Notes: generated from the letters alone by a model not told the origin. A stretch of DNA of 52,784 bases from Holophagaceae bacterium (GCA_017859995.1 JAFJUR010000001.1:1-52784), one strand, 5' to 3'. Shown: positions 10,580 through 19,000, numbered from the stretch's first letter. Made by a program: numbers and translations.

Positions 10580-10714
10580 ATGCCCATCCCTTCCGCCACC
10601 CTCGCATGGACCGCCGTTCCCCTCGTTGTGATCGGGGTGGTGATCGGATTCGTGCGGACCATCCGGCCTGTGGCCGTCAGGCCCATGGGCCTGGTGCTGT
10701 GGCTGGCGGGCTAG
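10580..10714 (+). CDS. 44-aa Val/Leu/Ile-rich ORF, candidate ilv leader peptide
   Basis: AGGAG at 10569-10573 is six bases ahead of the ATG, so translation is well supported. Of 44 residues, 18 are Val (9), Leu (5) or Ile (4), including the run PLVVIGVVIG at 14-23, reminiscent of the LVVISVVVIII run of the enterobacterial ilvL leader. It lies 14 bases after leuB and just ahead of an intrinsic terminator that precedes ilvD. A perfect 16-bp palindrome (10678-10693) lies inside it, and a copy of the terminator arm overlaps its stop. This layout suits ribosome-mediated attenuation. The alternative is a genuine small one-helix membrane protein, since such segments are also rich in these residues. 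Confidence 0.65.
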   Translation: MPIPSATLAWTAVPLVVIGVVIGFVRTIRPVAVRPMGLVLWLAG

Positions 10715-10743
10715 GGGCCCCGCGATCGGAATCCACCGACCCC

Positions 10744-10777
10744 GGCCCCGCACCCACCCAGCGGGGCCTTTCCTTTT
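10744..10777 (+). terminator. intrinsic terminator/attenuator ahead of ilvD
   Basis: GGCCCCGC (10744-10751) pairs perfectly with GCGGGGCC (10761-10768) across a 9-base loop, followed by TTTCCTTTT (10769-10777). A second copy of GGCCCCGC lies at 10716-10723, two bases after the leader-ORF stop, and its GGGGCC part (10714-10719) can also pair with the terminator 5' arm. Mutually exclusive foldings are therefore possible, as needed for attenuation. Confidence 0.65.
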
Positions 10778-10795
10778 CGAACCACGAGGCGGGCC

Positions 10796-12493
10796 ATGAC
10801 ATCCGAGGACGCACCCCTGAACCGACGCAGCCGGGTCATCACCCAGGGCGCCCACCGCGCTCCGGCCCGGGCCATGCTGAAGGCCATCGGCTTCACGGAC
10901 GAGGATCTGGCGAAGCCCATCATCGGCATCGCGAACACCTGGACCGAGATCGGCCCCTGCAACCACCACCTGCGGGAACTGGCCGGGCGCGTGAAAATCG
11001 GCGTGCGGGCCGCGGGCGGCACGCCCATGGAGTTCTGCACGGTATCGATCAGCGACGGCATCACCATGGGCACGGAAGGCATGAAGGCCTCCCTGGTGAG
11101 CCGCGAAGTCATCGCCGATTCCATTGAGCTGGTGGCCCGCGGGAACGCCTTCGATGGCCTCGTATGCCTCTCGGGGTGCGACAAGACCAACCCCGGCGTG
11201 GCCATGGCCCTGGCCCGCCTGGACATCCCCGGGCTGATCCTCTACGGCGGCTCCACGGCGCCGGGCCACTGCGACGGCAAGGACCTGACGGTGCAGGATG
11301 TCTTCGAGGCCGTGGGCGCGCACAGCTCCGGGAAGATGGATGACGCCGGCCTGAAGCGGGTGGAGGACGCGGCCTGTCCCGGCGCCGGCGCCTGCGGCGG
11401 CCAGTTCACCGCCAACACCATGGCCGCCAGCCTCGAACTCATCGGCCTCAGCCCCATGGGCCTCAACGGGATTCCCGCGGAGGATCCGAAGAAGGGCGAA
11501 GCCGCCGAGGCCTGCGGCCGCATCGTCATGGACCTGCTGCGCGCCGACCTGCGGCCCCGCGCCATCCTCACCCGCGAAGCCTTCGAGAACGCCATCGCCG
11601 CGGTGGCGGCCACGGGCGGCTCCACCAACGCGGTGCTGCACTACCTGGCCCTGGCCCGCGAGGCGAATGTGCCGCTCACCATCCATGATTTCGATCAGGT
11701 CAGCGCCCGCACCCCGCTGCTGGCGGACCTCAAGCCCGGTGGCCGTTTCACGGCCCCGGACCTGCATGCGGCCGGCGGCATCCGGCTGGTGGCCCGGCGC
11801 CTGCTGGAGGGCGGCAAGCTGCATGGTGCGGCGCGCACGGTCACGGGGCGCACCGTGGCCGAAGAACTCGCCACGGCCCAGGAAACGCAGGGGCAGGAGG
11901 TGGTGAGGCCCTTCGCGAATCCCATCAAGGCCAGCGGCGGCCTCGTGATCCTCAAGGGCACCCTGGCGCCCGAGGGCTGCGTCATCAAGGTGGCGGGCCA
12001 CGAGCGCCTGCACCACACGGGCCCGGCCCGGGTCTTCGACACGGAGGACGCGGCCTTCGCCGCGGTGCAGGCCGGCCGCATCGAGCCCGGGGACGTGGTG
12101 GTGATCCGCTACGAGGGCCCCCGCGGCGGCCCCGGCATGCGCGAGATGCTGGGCGTCACCGCGGCGCTCATGGGCGCCGGGCTGGGCGAGACCGTGGCCC
12201 TGCTCACGGACGGCCGCTTTTCGGGCGCCACCCGGGGGTTGATGGCAGGCCACGTGGCGCCCGAAGCCGCCGTGGGCGGACCCATCGCGCTGGTCCGCGA
12301 GGGAGACACGGTGGTCTTCGACATCCCCACGCGGCGCCTGGACCTGAAGGTGGCCGAGGATGAGCTGGCGCGGCGGAAGGCCGCGTGGACCGCCCCGGCC
12401 CCGCGCTACCGCACCGGCGTCTTCGCCAAGTACGCCGCCACCGTGGCCAGCGCCTCGGAAGGCGCCGTCACGCTCGCCCAGGGCGGGAGGTGA
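10796..12493 (+). CDS. ilvD: dihydroxy-acid dehydratase IlvD
   Basis: A 565-aa Fe-S dehydratase common to valine, leucine and isoleucine synthesis, converting 2,3-dihydroxy-acids to 2-keto acids. The cluster-ligand segments are visible: IGPCNHH near 52-58, GCDKTNPG near 126-133 and GAGACGGQFTANTM near 198-211. The C-terminal GGPGMREML and TDGRFSGATRG blocks are also conserved. It is followed at two bases by ilvB. Its expression is probably set by the upstream attenuator-like element. Confidence 0.97.
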   Translation: MTSEDAPLNRRSRVITQGAHRAPARAMLKAIGFTDEDLAKPIIGIANTWTEIGPCNHHLRELAGRVKIGVRAAGGTPMEFCTVSISDGITMGTEGMKASLVSREVIADSIELVARGNAFDGLVCLSGCDKTNPGVAMALARLDIPGLILYGGSTAPGHCDGKDLTVQDVFEAVGAHSSGKMDDAGLKRVEDAACPGAGACGGQFTANTMAASLELIGLSPMGLNGIPAEDPKKGEAAEACGRIVMDLLRADLRPRAILTREAFENAIAAVAATGGSTNAVLHYLALAREANVPLTIHDFDQVSARTPLLADLKPGGRFTAPDLHAAGGIRLVARRLLEGGKLHGAARTVTGRTVAEELATAQETQGQEVVRPFANPIKASGGLVILKGTLAPEGCVIKVAGHERLHHTGPARVFDTEDAAFAAVQAGRIEPGDVVVIRYEGPRGGPGMREMLGVTAALMGAGLGETVALLTDGRFSGATRGLMAGHVAPEAAVGGPIALVREGDTVVFDIPTRRLDLKVAEDELARRKAAWTAPAPRYRTGVFAKYAATVASASEGAVTLAQGGR

Positions 12494-12495
12494 CC

Positions 12496-14223
12496 ATGCA
12501 AGAACCCGCTGCTGAGTTCACCGGCGCCCAGCTCATCTGGGAGAGCCTGCTGCGGGAAGGCGTGGACACGGTCTTCGGCTATCCGGGCGGCGCCATCCTG
12601 CCCGCCTACGACGCCCTGGTGGGCTACCCGATCCGCCACGTGCTGGTGCGCCATGAGCAGAGCGCCGCCCACATGGCCGACGGCTACGCCCGGGCCAGCG
12701 GCCGCACGGGCGTGGTGGTGGCGACTTCTGGTCCTGGCGCCACGAACCTCGTGACGGGCCTGGCCACGGCCATGCTGGATTCCACGCCCCTGGTGGCCAT
12801 CACGGGGCAGGTGGGCTCCGCCCTGCTGGGCACCGACGCGTTCCAGGAAGTGGACATCACGGGCATCACGATTCCCGTCACCAAGCACAACTACCTGGTG
12901 ACCCGCGCCGAGGACATCGTCCCGGCCATCCGGGAAGCCTTCGCCGTGGCCGGCAGCGGGCGGCCGGGGCCGGTGCTCGTGGACATCACCAAGGACGCCC
13001 AGCAGTCCCGGGCTGCGCTGGACTGGGACGCCGCTACGCCCCAGCGGCACCTGCGGCACCTGCCCCCGCCCCTGGATGCCGCCGTCCTCGCCCAGGCGCT
13101 GGAGCTCATCCGCCACGCCAAGCGGCCCCTGATCCTCGCCGGCCACGGCATCCAGATGGCCGGGGCCCGGGCCGAGGTGCTGGCCCTCGCCGAGCGCGCC
13201 GACATCCCCTTCGCCCTCACGCTGCTGGGGCTCGGTGCCGTGCCGGCCACGCACCCCTTGAGCCTCGGCATGATGGGCATGCACGGCGAGGCCTGGGTGA
13301 ACCGTGCCATCCAGGAGGCGGACCTGCTGCTGGCCTTCGGCATGCGGTTCGACGACCGGGTGACCGGCAAGCTGAAGGAATACGCCCCGAACGCCAAGAA
13401 GATCCACGTCGACATCGACGCCAGCGAGCTGAACAAGAACGTGCCTGTGGACGTGGCCATCGCTGGGGATCTGAAGGACGTGCTCCGGGCGCTGCTGCCC
13501 GACATCCCCGTGGCGGACCGCTCCGCCTGGCTGGGGGCGATCCGGGAATGGCGCGGGGATTCCGCCGTGCGCGACATCCAGAACCTCCCAGACGACGGCC
13601 ACCTCTACGCGGCCCACGTCATGCACGACCTCTGGAAACTCACCAAGGGCGGGGCCGTGGTGGTGACGGACGTGGGCCAGCACCAGATGTGGGAGGCCCA
13701 GTACTACAAGCACGACGGCGAGCGCAGCCTCGTCACCAGCGGCGGCGCGGGCACCATGGGATTCGCGCTGCCGGCGGCCATCGGCGCCAAGATCGCCCGG
13801 CCCGAGGCGGAAGTCTGGGTGGTGGCCGGCGATGGCGGCTTCCAGATGACCTTCGCCGAGCTGATGACCGCCGTTCAGGAAAACGTGAAGGTGAACATCG
13901 CCATCATCAACAACGGCTACCTGGGCATGGTCCGGCAGTGGCAGGCGCTGTTCTACGAAAGCCGATACTCGGCCACCCCCATCCTGTCGCCGGATTTCGT
14001 GAAGCTGGCCGACGCCTTCGGCATTCCAGGGCAGCGGGTGGAGACCCGCGCCGATCTCGCCGCGGCCGTGGGCCGGGCCCGGGCGGCCCAGGGACCGGCG
14101 CTCATCGAATTCAAGGTCGAGCAGGAGGACAGCGTCTATCCCATGGTTCCGGCGGGCGCGGCGCTGCACGACATGATCCGCCGGCCGAGCGCCCTGGCCG
14201 AGACCGGCTCGGACCCCGCATGA
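12496..14223 (+). CDS. ilvB: acetolactate synthase large (catalytic) subunit
   Basis: A 575-aa ThDP- and FAD-dependent enzyme making acetolactate or acetohydroxybutyrate. The N-terminal domain has VFGYPGGAILPAYD and RHEQSAAHMADGYARASG (with the ThDP-activating Glu), and the C-terminal domain has the ThDP/Mg motif GDGGFQMTFAELMTAV through to the INNG segment. AGGTGACC precedes the ATG. Its stop overlaps the regulatory-subunit ATG (ATGA), consistent with balanced synthesis of the two subunits. Confidence 0.97.
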   Translation: MQEPAAEFTGAQLIWESLLREGVDTVFGYPGGAILPAYDALVGYPIRHVLVRHEQSAAHMADGYARASGRTGVVVATSGPGATNLVTGLATAMLDSTPLVAITGQVGSALLGTDAFQEVDITGITIPVTKHNYLVTRAEDIVPAIREAFAVAGSGRPGPVLVDITKDAQQSRAALDWDAATPQRHLRHLPPPLDAAVLAQALELIRHAKRPLILAGHGIQMAGARAEVLALAERADIPFALTLLGLGAVPATHPLSLGMMGMHGEAWVNRAIQEADLLLAFGMRFDDRVTGKLKEYAPNAKKIHVDIDASELNKNVPVDVAIAGDLKDVLRALLPDIPVADRSAWLGAIREWRGDSAVRDIQNLPDDGHLYAAHVMHDLWKLTKGGAVVVTDVGQHQMWEAQYYKHDGERSLVTSGGAGTMGFALPAAIGAKIARPEAEVWVVAGDGGFQMTFAELMTAVQENVKVNIAIINNGYLGMVRQWQALFYESRYSATPILSPDFVKLADAFGIPGQRVETRADLAAAVGRARAAQGPALIEFKVEQEDSVYPMVPAGAALHDMIRRPSALAETGSDPA

Positions 14224-14819
14224 AAGGAGGTGCCATTCCCAAGGTTGCCGTGCCCCAGGTTTCCGCGCGCCAGGTTTCCGCGCCCCACGTCCTCGTGGTC
14301 TACACCGACGACGAGCCCGGCGTGCTCACCCGCGTGGCCTCGCTCATCCGCCGCCGGGGCTTCAACATCCACTCCCTCACGGTGGGGCCCACGGAGCGCG
14401 CCGGGCTGTCCCGCATGACCATCGTGGTGGACTCTGATGCCCCCATGGTGCGCCAGGCCGTGGAACACCTGCGCAAGCTGGTGAACGTGCTCGAGGTGCA
14501 ACAGCTGGGCGAGCGGCCCAAGGTGATCCGCGACCTGGTGCTGGTGCGGGTGGCGGCACGCCCGGAGACGCGCTCGGAGGTTCTCCAGCTGGCCCAGGTG
14601 TTCCGGGCCACGGTGGTCGACATCGCCGAGGACAGCCTGGTCATCGAGTGCACCGGCAGCCTCGACAAGATCGACGCGCTCGTCGACACCATGCGGCCCT
14701 TCGGCATCCTCGAGCTGGGCCGCACCGGCGCCGTGGCCATGGCCCGGGGCACCCGCAATCCACCTGCCGGAAGGGCGCCGCTGCCCCTGCGTACCGGCAC
14801 CGAGTCCATGTCCGTCTGA
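14220..14819 (+). CDS. ilvN: acetolactate synthase small (regulatory) subunit
   Basis: A 199-aa regulatory subunit with an N-terminal ACT domain (about 22-95: VLVVYTDDEPGVLTRVASL, then RRGFNIHSLTVGPTE) that binds valine in the family, and a C-terminal ACT-like half (about 100-175). The start is uncertain. ATG 14220 overlaps the ilvB stop, yet a near-perfect AAAGGAGGTG follows it directly inside the coding region, which could instead drive a rare ATT start at 14235. The N-terminal extension contains a 15-bp imperfect tandem duplication (14256-14286) encoding QVSA twice. Confidence 0.93.
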   Translation: MKGGAIPKVAVPQVSARQVSAPHVLVVYTDDEPGVLTRVASLIRRRGFNIHSLTVGPTERAGLSRMTIVVDSDAPMVRQAVEHLRKLVNVLEVQQLGERPKVIRDLVLVRVAARPETRSEVLQLAQVFRATVVDIAEDSLVIECTGSLDKIDALVDTMRPFGILELGRTGAVAMARGTRNPPAGRAPLPLRTGTESMSV

Positions 14820-14854
14820 AGCCAAATTCAGAAAATTCCCATGAGAAGAAAAAT

Positions 14855-14922
14855 TCACCGCCAAGACGCCAAGACGCCAAGAAAAGAAACTGCTTTGGCA
14901 GTTCTTGGCGTCTTGATGGTGA
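14855..14922. repeat. hairpin-forming repeat, copy A (between ilvN and ilvC)
   Basis: Outer arms 14855-14873 and 14904-14922 are complementary at 17 of 19 positions, with an inner AACTGC-TTTG-GCAGTT hairpin (14888-14903). The left side repeats CCAAGACG three times. The same design, with the same inner AACTGCTTT, recurs at 17859-17968, so this is a dispersed repeat family. Inside the ilv transcript it would fold into a long stem and could affect mRNA stability or the level of ilvC. Confidence 0.8.
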
Positions 14923-14964
14923 TCAGTCCCTCTTGAATTCAACCCCTCACCCAAGGAGCCACCC

Positions 14965-15981
14965 ATGGCCGTCATCCACTACGACGCCGACCTCGGCCTC
15001 ATCCGCGCCCGCAAGGTCGCCATCCTGGGCTATGGCTCCCAGGGGCACGCCCACGCGCTCAACCTCCGCGACAGCGGCGTCCATGTCCGGGTGGGACTGC
15101 CCGCCTCGTCCAGCTCGAAGGCCAAGGCCGAAGCCCAGGGCCTCACGGTCACCAGCCCTGCGGAAGCGGCGGCCTGGGCCGACGTGATCATGGTGCTCAC
15201 GCCGGACACGGGGCAGGCCGCGCTGTACGAGGCCGCCATCGCGCCGCACCTGACACCCGGGAAGACGCTGATGTTCGCCCACGGCTTCAACATCCGCTAC
15301 GACTGCATCAAACCCCCCGCGGGCGTGGACGTGAGCCTGGTGGCGCCCAAGAGTCCGGGCCACCGAGTGCGGGAGGTCTTCGTGGAAGGTGCCGGTACGC
15401 CGGGTCTGGTGGCCGTCCACCAGGACGCCAGCGGCCAGGCCCTGGCGCTGGCCCTCTCCTACGCGGCGGCCATCGGCCTCACCCGGGCCGGCGTCCTGGA
15501 GACCACGTTCAAGGAGGAGACGGAGACGGACCTCTTCGGCGAGAAGGCGGTGCTCTGCGGCGGCGCCAGCGCCCTAGTGAAGGCGGGCTTCGAAACCCTG
15601 GTGGAGGCCGGCTACCAGCCGGAGATCGCCTACTTCGAGTGCCTCCACGAGCTGAAGCTCATCGTTGACCTGATGTACCGCGGGGGCCTCAGCTTCATGC
15701 GCTACAGCATCAGCGACACGGCGGAGTACGGCGACTACACCGGCGGACCCCGCCTGGTGACCGACCAGACCAAGGCCGAGATGCGGGAGATCCTGAAGGA
15801 GATCCAGGATGGCCGCTACGCCGCCGCCTGGATCGAAGAGAACCGGACCGGGCGCACCTGGTTCGAGGCCCAGCGCGCCGCGGACCAGAACCACCCCCTG
15901 GAGGTGGTGGGCCGGCAGCTGCGTCGCATGATGCCCTTCCTCGACCCGGTCGAGGCGCCGGTTGTGGCCTCCCAAAAATAA
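14965..15981 (+). CDS. ilvC: ketol-acid reductoisomerase IlvC (class I)
   Basis: A 338-aa NADPH- and Mg-dependent enzyme that isomerises and reduces acetolactate. The Rossmann loop [17 protein letters not shown] (22-38) and the conserved [21 protein letters not shown]-type metal block (here [15 protein letters not shown]) and [13 protein letters not shown] blocks are present, and the length is that of the short class I form. AAGGAG (14952-14957) precedes the ATG. It completes the pathway set but is separated from ilvN by the hairpin repeat. Confidence 0.97.
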   Translation: MAVIHYDADLGLIRARKVAILGYGSQGHAHALNLRDSGVHVRVGLPASSSSKAKAEAQGLTVTSPAEAAAWADVIMVLTPDTGQAALYEAAIAPHLTPGKTLMFAHGFNIRYDCIKPPAGVDVSLVAPKSPGHRVREVFVEGAGTPGLVAVHQDASGQALALALSYAAAIGLTRAGVLETTFKEETETDLFGEKAVLCGGASALVKAGFETLVEAGYQPEIAYFECLHELKLIVDLMYRGGLSFMRYSISDTAEYGDYTGGPRLVTDQTKAEMREILKEIQDGRYAAAWIEENRTGRTWFEAQRAADQNHPLEVVGRQLRRMMPFLDPVEAPVVASQK

Positions 15982-16059
15982 TTAAATCAACAAATGAATG
16001 GGCATCCTGACTCAGGGTCGAATCCTTGAACCCGGTCACAGGACAGAGGCCCCAGAATG

Positions 16060-16091
16060 GGGGGGCGGCGGAATCCTTTCCGGCGCCCCCC
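16060..16091 (+). promoter_or_regulatory. strong hairpin directly ahead of a ribosome binding site
   Basis: Bases 16060-16073 pair with 16078-16091 (13 of 14 pairs, one G-G mismatch, 4-base loop), six of them a G6/C6 stack. The hairpin ends immediately before GGAGG (16092-16096), which serves the ATG at 16102. Such a position can hide or expose the ribosome site. An in-frame ATG at 16057 starts just ahead of the hairpin, so the hairpin could also be translated. Confidence 0.5.
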
Positions 16092-16101
16092 GGAGGCCCG
16101 G

Positions 16102-17829
16102 ATGGCCGAGTCCTTCTTTTCCACCGCGTCCAACCCCACCCTGCAGGGGTGGCAGGCCCCGGGCTCGCTGGATTTCCAGGCCGCCTTCCTGAGGGCCGGA
16201 GGCTGGGCGCTGCCCCGCACTGACGCCTTTCCGGACGCAGCCCAACTCCGGGCGCGGCTGCAGGAACTCAAGGCCTCCATGCGGGAGGGCGCCAAGATCG
16301 GGCTGGACCTGCGGGGCCTGCGGGACAGCGCCGACCACGTGATGGCCGCCGCCCGGGAGGCCGGCGTGGCCTTCCTGCTGCACACGGCTGAACTGCCGCC
16401 CTCCCTCGCCATGCTCCGGCACGCCAACATGCCCCGCCTGGTGGCGGTGCAGAATCCCGAGGAGGCCGCTCAGGCCAAGGCCGGCGGCGCCTCCGCGCTG
16501 CTCGCGCGGGCCTGTGATGTGGCGTCCCTCCGGCGCTTCGGCCTGCCCGTCATGGCCGTGGCCGACACGGAAGCCGAGGCGCGCCAGGCCATGGCCGACG
16601 GTGCCATCGGCCTCCAGCCCCGCACGCCGGGCCTGCTGGACGCCTCCCCGCTGGCCGCCTTCCGCACCCGCCTCATGGCCGGCCTGGATTCCATGGCCCA
16701 GGCCTTCGTCCGCCGCGGGGCCTGCACGCTGCCCCGCCTCAAGATCCGCAACCTCGACCTGGCCTATCCCATCCAGCAGGGCGGCATGGGCGTGGGCGTG
16801 TCCTGGGAGGGCCTCGCGGGCGCCGTCGCCAGCGCCGGCTGCGTGGGTCTGGTGTCGGCCATCGGCACTGGCTATCACGGCTCCGCCAATCCCAAGATGC
16901 GCCTGGGCCGCCCTGACGGCACCGACGCGCTGAATCCCCCCAAGGCCCTGGAATGGATCGTCCGCGCCGCGCGGGAGCGCTCCGGGGGCCGCGGCGCCGT
17001 GGGCGTGAACATCCTCTGCGCCATCGAAGGCTACGAATCCGCCGTGCGCGCCTCCATCGCCGGCGGCGCCCAGATGATCGTCTCCGGCGCCGGGCTGCCC
17101 CTGGCGCTGCCGGGCTATGTGGGCGACGCGGACGTGGCCCTGGTGCCCATCGTGTCCTCGGGCCGCGCCCTGAGCGTGATCTGCAAGCAGTGGCAGCGGA
17201 AGTACGACCGCCTGCCGGACGCCGTGGTGCTGGAGGGCCCCGAAAGCGGCGGTCACCAGGGCTTCAGCCACGACGGCTGCCTGGACCCCGCCCACACCCT
17301 GGAGAACATCCTGCCCGAGGTCATCGAGGAGCGGGACAAGTGGGGCGACTTCCCCATCCTGGTGGCCGGCGGCGTCTGGGACCACGCGGACATCCAGCGC
17401 TTCCTGGCCCTGGGCGCTTCCGGCGTGCAGATGGGCACCCGCTTCATCGGCACCTTCGAGTGCGACGCCTCGCCGATCTTCAAGGAGGTCATCCTCCGCG
17501 CCAAGGCCGAGGACATCGGCCTGATGAAGTCCCCCGTGGGCCTGCCCGCCCGGGGCGTGCGCACCTCCCTGCAGCGCAACATCGAGGCCGGCACCGCGCC
17601 CCAGGTTCGCTGCGTGAGCAACTGCCTGTCGCCCTGCGGCCACGGCAAGGGCGCCATGGCGGTGGGATACTGCATCGCCGACCGCCTGGCCGACGCCATG
17701 CACGGAAAGGAGGAGAGCGGCCTCTTCTTCACCGGCAGCAACGGCGCCAAACTCCGCGAGCTGGTGAGCGTCCGCGACCTCATCGAAGAGCTAACCCAGG
17801 ATCCAGGGCTGCAGCGGCTCTACGCCTGA
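16102..17829 (+). CDS. nitronate monooxygenase-family flavoprotein with an extra N-terminal barrel-like domain
   Basis: A 575-aa protein. The C-terminal about 360 residues are a clear NMO/FabK-type FMN TIM barrel: YPIQQGGMGVGVSWEGLAGAV, VNILCAIEGYE, IVSGAGLPL, EGPESGGHQGF (with the catalytic-type His), ILVAGGVWDH and QMGTRFIGTFEC, ending in a Cys-bearing CVSNCLSPCG block. Residues about 60-210 show a regular strand-helix series (IGLDL, FLLHT, LVAVQ, ALLAR, VMAVAD, IGLQPR) that looks like a decayed second barrel. Usual family length is 310-370 aa. Start 16102 has GGAGG; ATG 16057 is the in-frame alternative. Substrate unknown. Confidence 0.82.
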   Translation: MAESFFSTASNPTLQGWQAPGSLDFQAAFLRAGGWALPRTDAFPDAAQLRARLQELKASMREGAKIGLDLRGLRDSADHVMAAAREAGVAFLLHTAELPPSLAMLRHANMPRLVAVQNPEEAAQAKAGGASALLARACDVASLRRFGLPVMAVADTEAEARQAMADGAIGLQPRTPGLLDASPLAAFRTRLMAGLDSMAQAFVRRGACTLPRLKIRNLDLAYPIQQGGMGVGVSWEGLAGAVASAGCVGLVSAIGTGYHGSANPKMRLGRPDGTDALNPPKALEWIVRAARERSGGRGAVGVNILCAIEGYESAVRASIAGGAQMIVSGAGLPLALPGYVGDADVALVPIVSSGRALSVICKQWQRKYDRLPDAVVLEGPESGGHQGFSHDGCLDPAHTLENILPEVIEERDKWGDFPILVAGGVWDHADIQRFLALGASGVQMGTRFIGTFECDASPIFKEVILRAKAEDIGLMKSPVGLPARGVRTSLQRNIEAGTAPQVRCVSNCLSPCGHGKGAMAVGYCIADRLADAMHGKEESGLFFTGSNGAKLRELVSVRDLIEELTQDPGLQRLYA

Positions 17830-17858
17830 GCCTGGGGCCTCGAAATATAAAACAAATT

Positions 17859-17968
17859 TCACCACCAAGACACCAGATGTGATTTTGTCTCGCGTATCCG
17901 CAGCGCGGATACCGAGAAGGCACCAAGAGCTGCAACTGCTTTTGCTTTTCTTGGTGTCTTGGTGGTGA
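17859..17968. repeat. hairpin-forming repeat, copy B, interrupted by a nested palindrome
   Basis: The left arm TCACCACCAAGACACCA (17859-17875) matches the right arm 17950-17968 without mismatch over 17 bases. Compared with copy A, the left part is split by about 45 bases (17876-17920) containing its own stem, GTATCCGC-AGC-GCGGATAC (17894-17912), flanked by TCTCG/CGAGA. After the split, CACCAAGAGCTGCAACTGC resumes the copy A order. It lies between two converging genes. Confidence 0.8.
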
Positions 17969-17990
17969 TCTTTTGTTCTCCCAGCCAAGC

Positions 17991-18953
17991 TCAACTTGCG
18001 TTGGGATGCCGCTCCAGCAGCTGGCGCAGGGGCTGGTTCCGTTTCACCACGTCCTGGCGGCGCAGGTGGGCGATGAGCTGGGGCGGGGCGGCGCTCCACC
18101 GGGCGATGTTCTGGATGAGCAGGGTCGAGGTGTAGGTTCGCCGGCAGAGCAGGGCGGTGGTGTGGCCATCCACCGTGAGCCCCACGAGGCTGGCGAGGCA
18201 GCGGCCCTCGGTGGTCAGGATGAGTTCGGCGCGCTCTTCGCCCGTGCGCTGGTTGAAGCAGGACCGCAGAAGGTCCCGGGCCATGGCGCGGATCTGCTCG
18301 GGCGATTCCCGGGAGGTGGCCACGAGGTACTGGTCCAGCAGCCGTTTGGTGGACCAGAGGCGCCGGTAGAGTCCCACCGGCAGCAGCGGGTTCTGCAGCA
18401 GGGCGCGCCGGACGCCGCCGTCGTTGGTGAAGGCCGTGCGCGCGCCCAGGGCCTCCAGTCCGGCCGTGGTGCGGTGATGGGCCGCGATGAGCCGGGCGTG
18501 GACGCCGCCCACCCGGGGGTTGTCCAGAACGGCGCGGATGACTTCCGACGTGGGATCGAAGCAGTAGGCGCTCAGCTCGGGTTCCACGGCCACGCCCGCC
18601 TGGGCCACCCGTTCGTCCACGGAGCGGGAATGGAGCTGCAGCTCGAACAGCTTCCGGTGGGTGGCGGCTTTCGCTGCGGCCTGGGGCGCATCCTCTTCGG
18701 GTTCGGATGCGGTGGACTCGGGTGCTGCGGGTTCGAGTTTGGGCGCAACCTCGGGGAACTCCGGATCCACCGCCCCCAGCGCCACCAGCTGGTCCAGCAG
18801 GGCGGCCAGGGCGCTGCCCTCAAGGTTCATGAGGGCCGCGAGGGTGGGCAGGTCCAGCGTCCCGTCCAGGCGCGACAGCAGGTAGCCCTGCCGGGCATCG
18901 AGGGGCAGGTTGAGGGCGTCGGCACCGGCCCGGGGACGGGGCTTCCAGGTCAT
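17991..18953 (-). CDS. unrecognised 320-aa protein downstream of radA
   Basis: No family recognised. Residues about 20-62 (GYLLSRLDGTLDLPTLAALM and on to LVALGAV) look like a small winged-helix-type module seen at the start of various deltaproteobacterial and acidobacterial proteins. An acidic Ala/Glu/Pro linker covers about 66-95. The remainder is helical, with three Cys, and has short repeated helices (EVIRAVLDNPRVGGVHARLI and GVRRALLQNPLLPVGLYRRL) suggestive of HEAT-like repeats built on an R.xLxNP core. There is no signal peptide or membrane segment. It follows radA on the same strand after 47 bases and may be its last operon partner. Confidence 0.75.
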   Translation of the reverse strand: MTWKPRPRAGADALNLPLDARQGYLLSRLDGTLDLPTLAALMNLEGSALAALLDQLVALGAVDPEFPEVAPKLEPAAPESTASEPEEDAPQAAAKAATHRKLFELQLHSRSVDERVAQAGVAVEPELSAYCFDPTSEVIRAVLDNPRVGGVHARLIAAHHRTTAGLEALGARTAFTNDGGVRRALLQNPLLPVGLYRRLWSTKRLLDQYLVATSRESPEQIRAMARDLLRSCFNQRTGEERAELILTTEGRCLASLVGLTVDGHTTALLCRRTYTSTLLIQNIARWSAAPPQLIAHLRRQDVVKRNQPLRQLLERHPNAS

Positions 18954-19000
18954 GACACGAGCCTACGACCGATCGGAGATCCCGGCCATCCGCCCTTTTC

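Noticed and set aside
16036-17703. A 555-codon minus-strand frame opposite the NMO-like gene
   Set aside because: The composition is shadow-like (Gly, His, Ala, Gln) with no motif; the plus strand has clear flavin-barrel motifs.
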